From Desulfacyla sp964522045 (GTDB lineage Bacteria > Desulfobacterota > DSM-4660 > Desulfatiglandales > Desulfatiglandaceae), in the NCBI GenBank assembly GCA_964522045.1, contig CAZFSF010000150.1, positions 1 to 5,894 of the forward strand: 5,894 nucleotides of DNA, written 5' to 3'. The translations under genes and the position numbers were made by a program. Positions within the stretch are counted from its first letter, which is position 1. Every line of letters begins with the position of its first letter. Under the pieces are notes generated by a model. The model worked only from the letters and a program-made list of their open reading frames with translations, had not been told where the DNA came from and ran no database searches. Below, one piece after another: positions 5,057 through 5,894 of this stretch.

Positions 5057-5894
5057 ATGCGATACTCAAAATACTTCATCCCTACACATAAAGAAGCACC
5101 TTCGGACGCTGAGGTAATCAGCCATCAGCTGATGATCAGGGCAGGCATGATAAGGAAGCTTACGTCAGGGGTTTACACCTATCTTCCCCTCTGCCTCCGG
5201 TCTATAAGAAAGGTGGAGGACATCATCAGGGAAGAGATGAACCGGGCCGGCGCAATAGAGATCCTTATGCCCGCTGTTCAACCGGCAGAGCTGTGGCAGG
5301 AGAGCGGCAGATGGGAGCATTATGGCCGTGAACTCCTGAGGTTTAAAGACCGTCACGACCGCGATGCCTGTTTTGGGCCCACCCACGAGGAGGTAATCAC
5401 TGACCTCGTACGAAAGGAGATCCACTCCTACAAGCAGATGCCGATCAACCTCTACCAGATTCAAACCAAATTCAGGGATGAGATAAGGCCCAGGTTCGGC
5501 ATTATGCGGGGCCGCGAATTCATAATGAAAGACGCCTATAGTTTTGATGTTGATGAAGAGGGGGCCAACCGCAGCTATGAAGCCATGTATGAGGCCTATA
5601 CAAGGATATTTGAGAGGTGCGGCCTTAAATTCAGGGCAGTGGAGGCAGATACAGGCACCATTGGTGGAAGCTATTCCCATGAGTTCATGGTGTTAGCGGA
5701 AACAGGAGAGGACCAGATTATCAAATGCACAGGGTGCGATTATGCCGCTAATCTGGAAAGGGCAGAGGTAAAAAAGTCACAGACACTGCCTGAGCAAGAG
5801 GTCAAGGAGCTGAACCCGATCATAGAGGTGGACACTCCAGGCATAAAAACCGTGGAAGATGTTACCGCCTTTCTCTCTGTTTCGCCCTCCCAGC
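5057..5894 (+). CDS. proS: Prolyl-tRNA synthetase, N-terminal part (runs off the window)
   Basis: ProS charges tRNA-Pro with proline in the cytoplasm. The visible 279 residues begin MRYSKYFIPT and continue into class II synthetase motif 1 (about 36-72, GVYTYLPL through ILMPAVQPAELWQESGR), the substrate loop GPTHEE (107-112) and motif 2 (FRDEIRPRFG to RGREFIMKDAYSFD, 139-164). After IGGSYSHEFMVL comes CTGC (224-227), where the YbaK-like editing insertion of bacterial-type ProS begins. Full-length proteins are about 565-570 residues, so roughly half is outside the window, including motif 3 and the anticodon-binding domain. The frame has a TAA at 5036-5038, so 5057 is the first usable ATG. Its AGGAG (5038-5042) lies 14 bases away, longer than usual, which may weaken initiation. 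No frameshift is seen in the visible part. Confidence 0.96.
   Translation, partial: MRYSKYFIPTHKEAPSDAEVISHQLMIRAGMIRKLTSGVYTYLPLCLRSIRKVEDIIREEMNRAGAIEILMPAVQPAELWQESGRWEHYGRELLRFKDRHDRDACFGPTHEEVITDLVRKEIHSYKQMPINLYQIQTKFRDEIRPRFGIMRGREFIMKDAYSFDVDEEGANRSYEAMYEAYTRIFERCGLKFRAVEADTGTIGGSYSHEFMVLAETGEDQIIKCTGCDYAANLERAEVKKSQTLPEQEVKELNPIIEVDTPGIKTVEDVTAFLSVSPSQ

Noticed and set aside
5165..5680. 171-codon minus-strand frame
   Set aside because: It lies wholly opposite proS, whose protein sequence is unmistakable, so it is a shadow.

Overview
The window reads as an ordinary chromosomal stretch from an anaerobic, Gram-negative bacterium. The best guess is the former Deltaproteobacteria (Desulfobacterota, sulfate-reducing or syntrophic types). 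This is an inference from three things: a pyrophosphate-type phosphofructokinase, a NIL-domain ferredoxin, and an ispG-proS gene order I associate with that group. Species cannot be named from the sequence. Two gene groups diverge from a roughly 520-bp non-coding gap (2082-2602).

Minus strand, read leftward from 2081: a class I/II PLP-dependent aminotransferase (2081-903), then 26 bp later a NIL-domain protein with two [4Fe-4S] ferredoxin motifs (876-451). One base after that stop comes a 61-codon frame (449-264) that resembles only the C-terminal half of a carboxymuconolactone decarboxylase-family protein and is probably a gene remnant. The NIL-ferredoxin resembles the electron-transfer partner of the aspartate-semialdehyde-to-homocysteine pathway of methanogens and sulfate reducers. 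With an aspartate-type aminotransferase beside it, an amino-acid/sulfur role is plausible but unproven.

Plus strand, read rightward from 2603: a 392-residue phosphofructokinase with both residues that mark PPi rather than ATP as phosphoryl donor (2603-3781), 25 bp, ispG of the MEP isoprenoid pathway (3807-4874), a 182-bp gap, and the first 279 residues of a bacterial-type prolyl-tRNA synthetase, cut by the window edge (5057-5894). Pfp and ispG are spaced like one transcription unit. ProS may join it or use its own signals.

The non-coding parts hold several repeats: a 10-bp perfect hairpin and a weak leftward terminator candidate (124-180), phased GAATT units (2128-2155), a short hairpin (2185-2202), a 13-bp perfect inverted repeat (2239-2296), and a larger inverted-repeat element built from four copies of a GTTCACGGTT-like unit between ispG and proS (4890-5026). 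These look like dispersed intergenic repeats, but copy number cannot be judged from one window.

I found no CRISPR array, intact transposase, tRNA, rRNA, recognisable riboswitch or convincing undescribed system. The points most worth a second look are the PPi-type PFK, the aminotransferase/NIL-ferredoxin pair with its abutting gene remnant, and the inverted-repeat element next to the proS ribosome-binding region.
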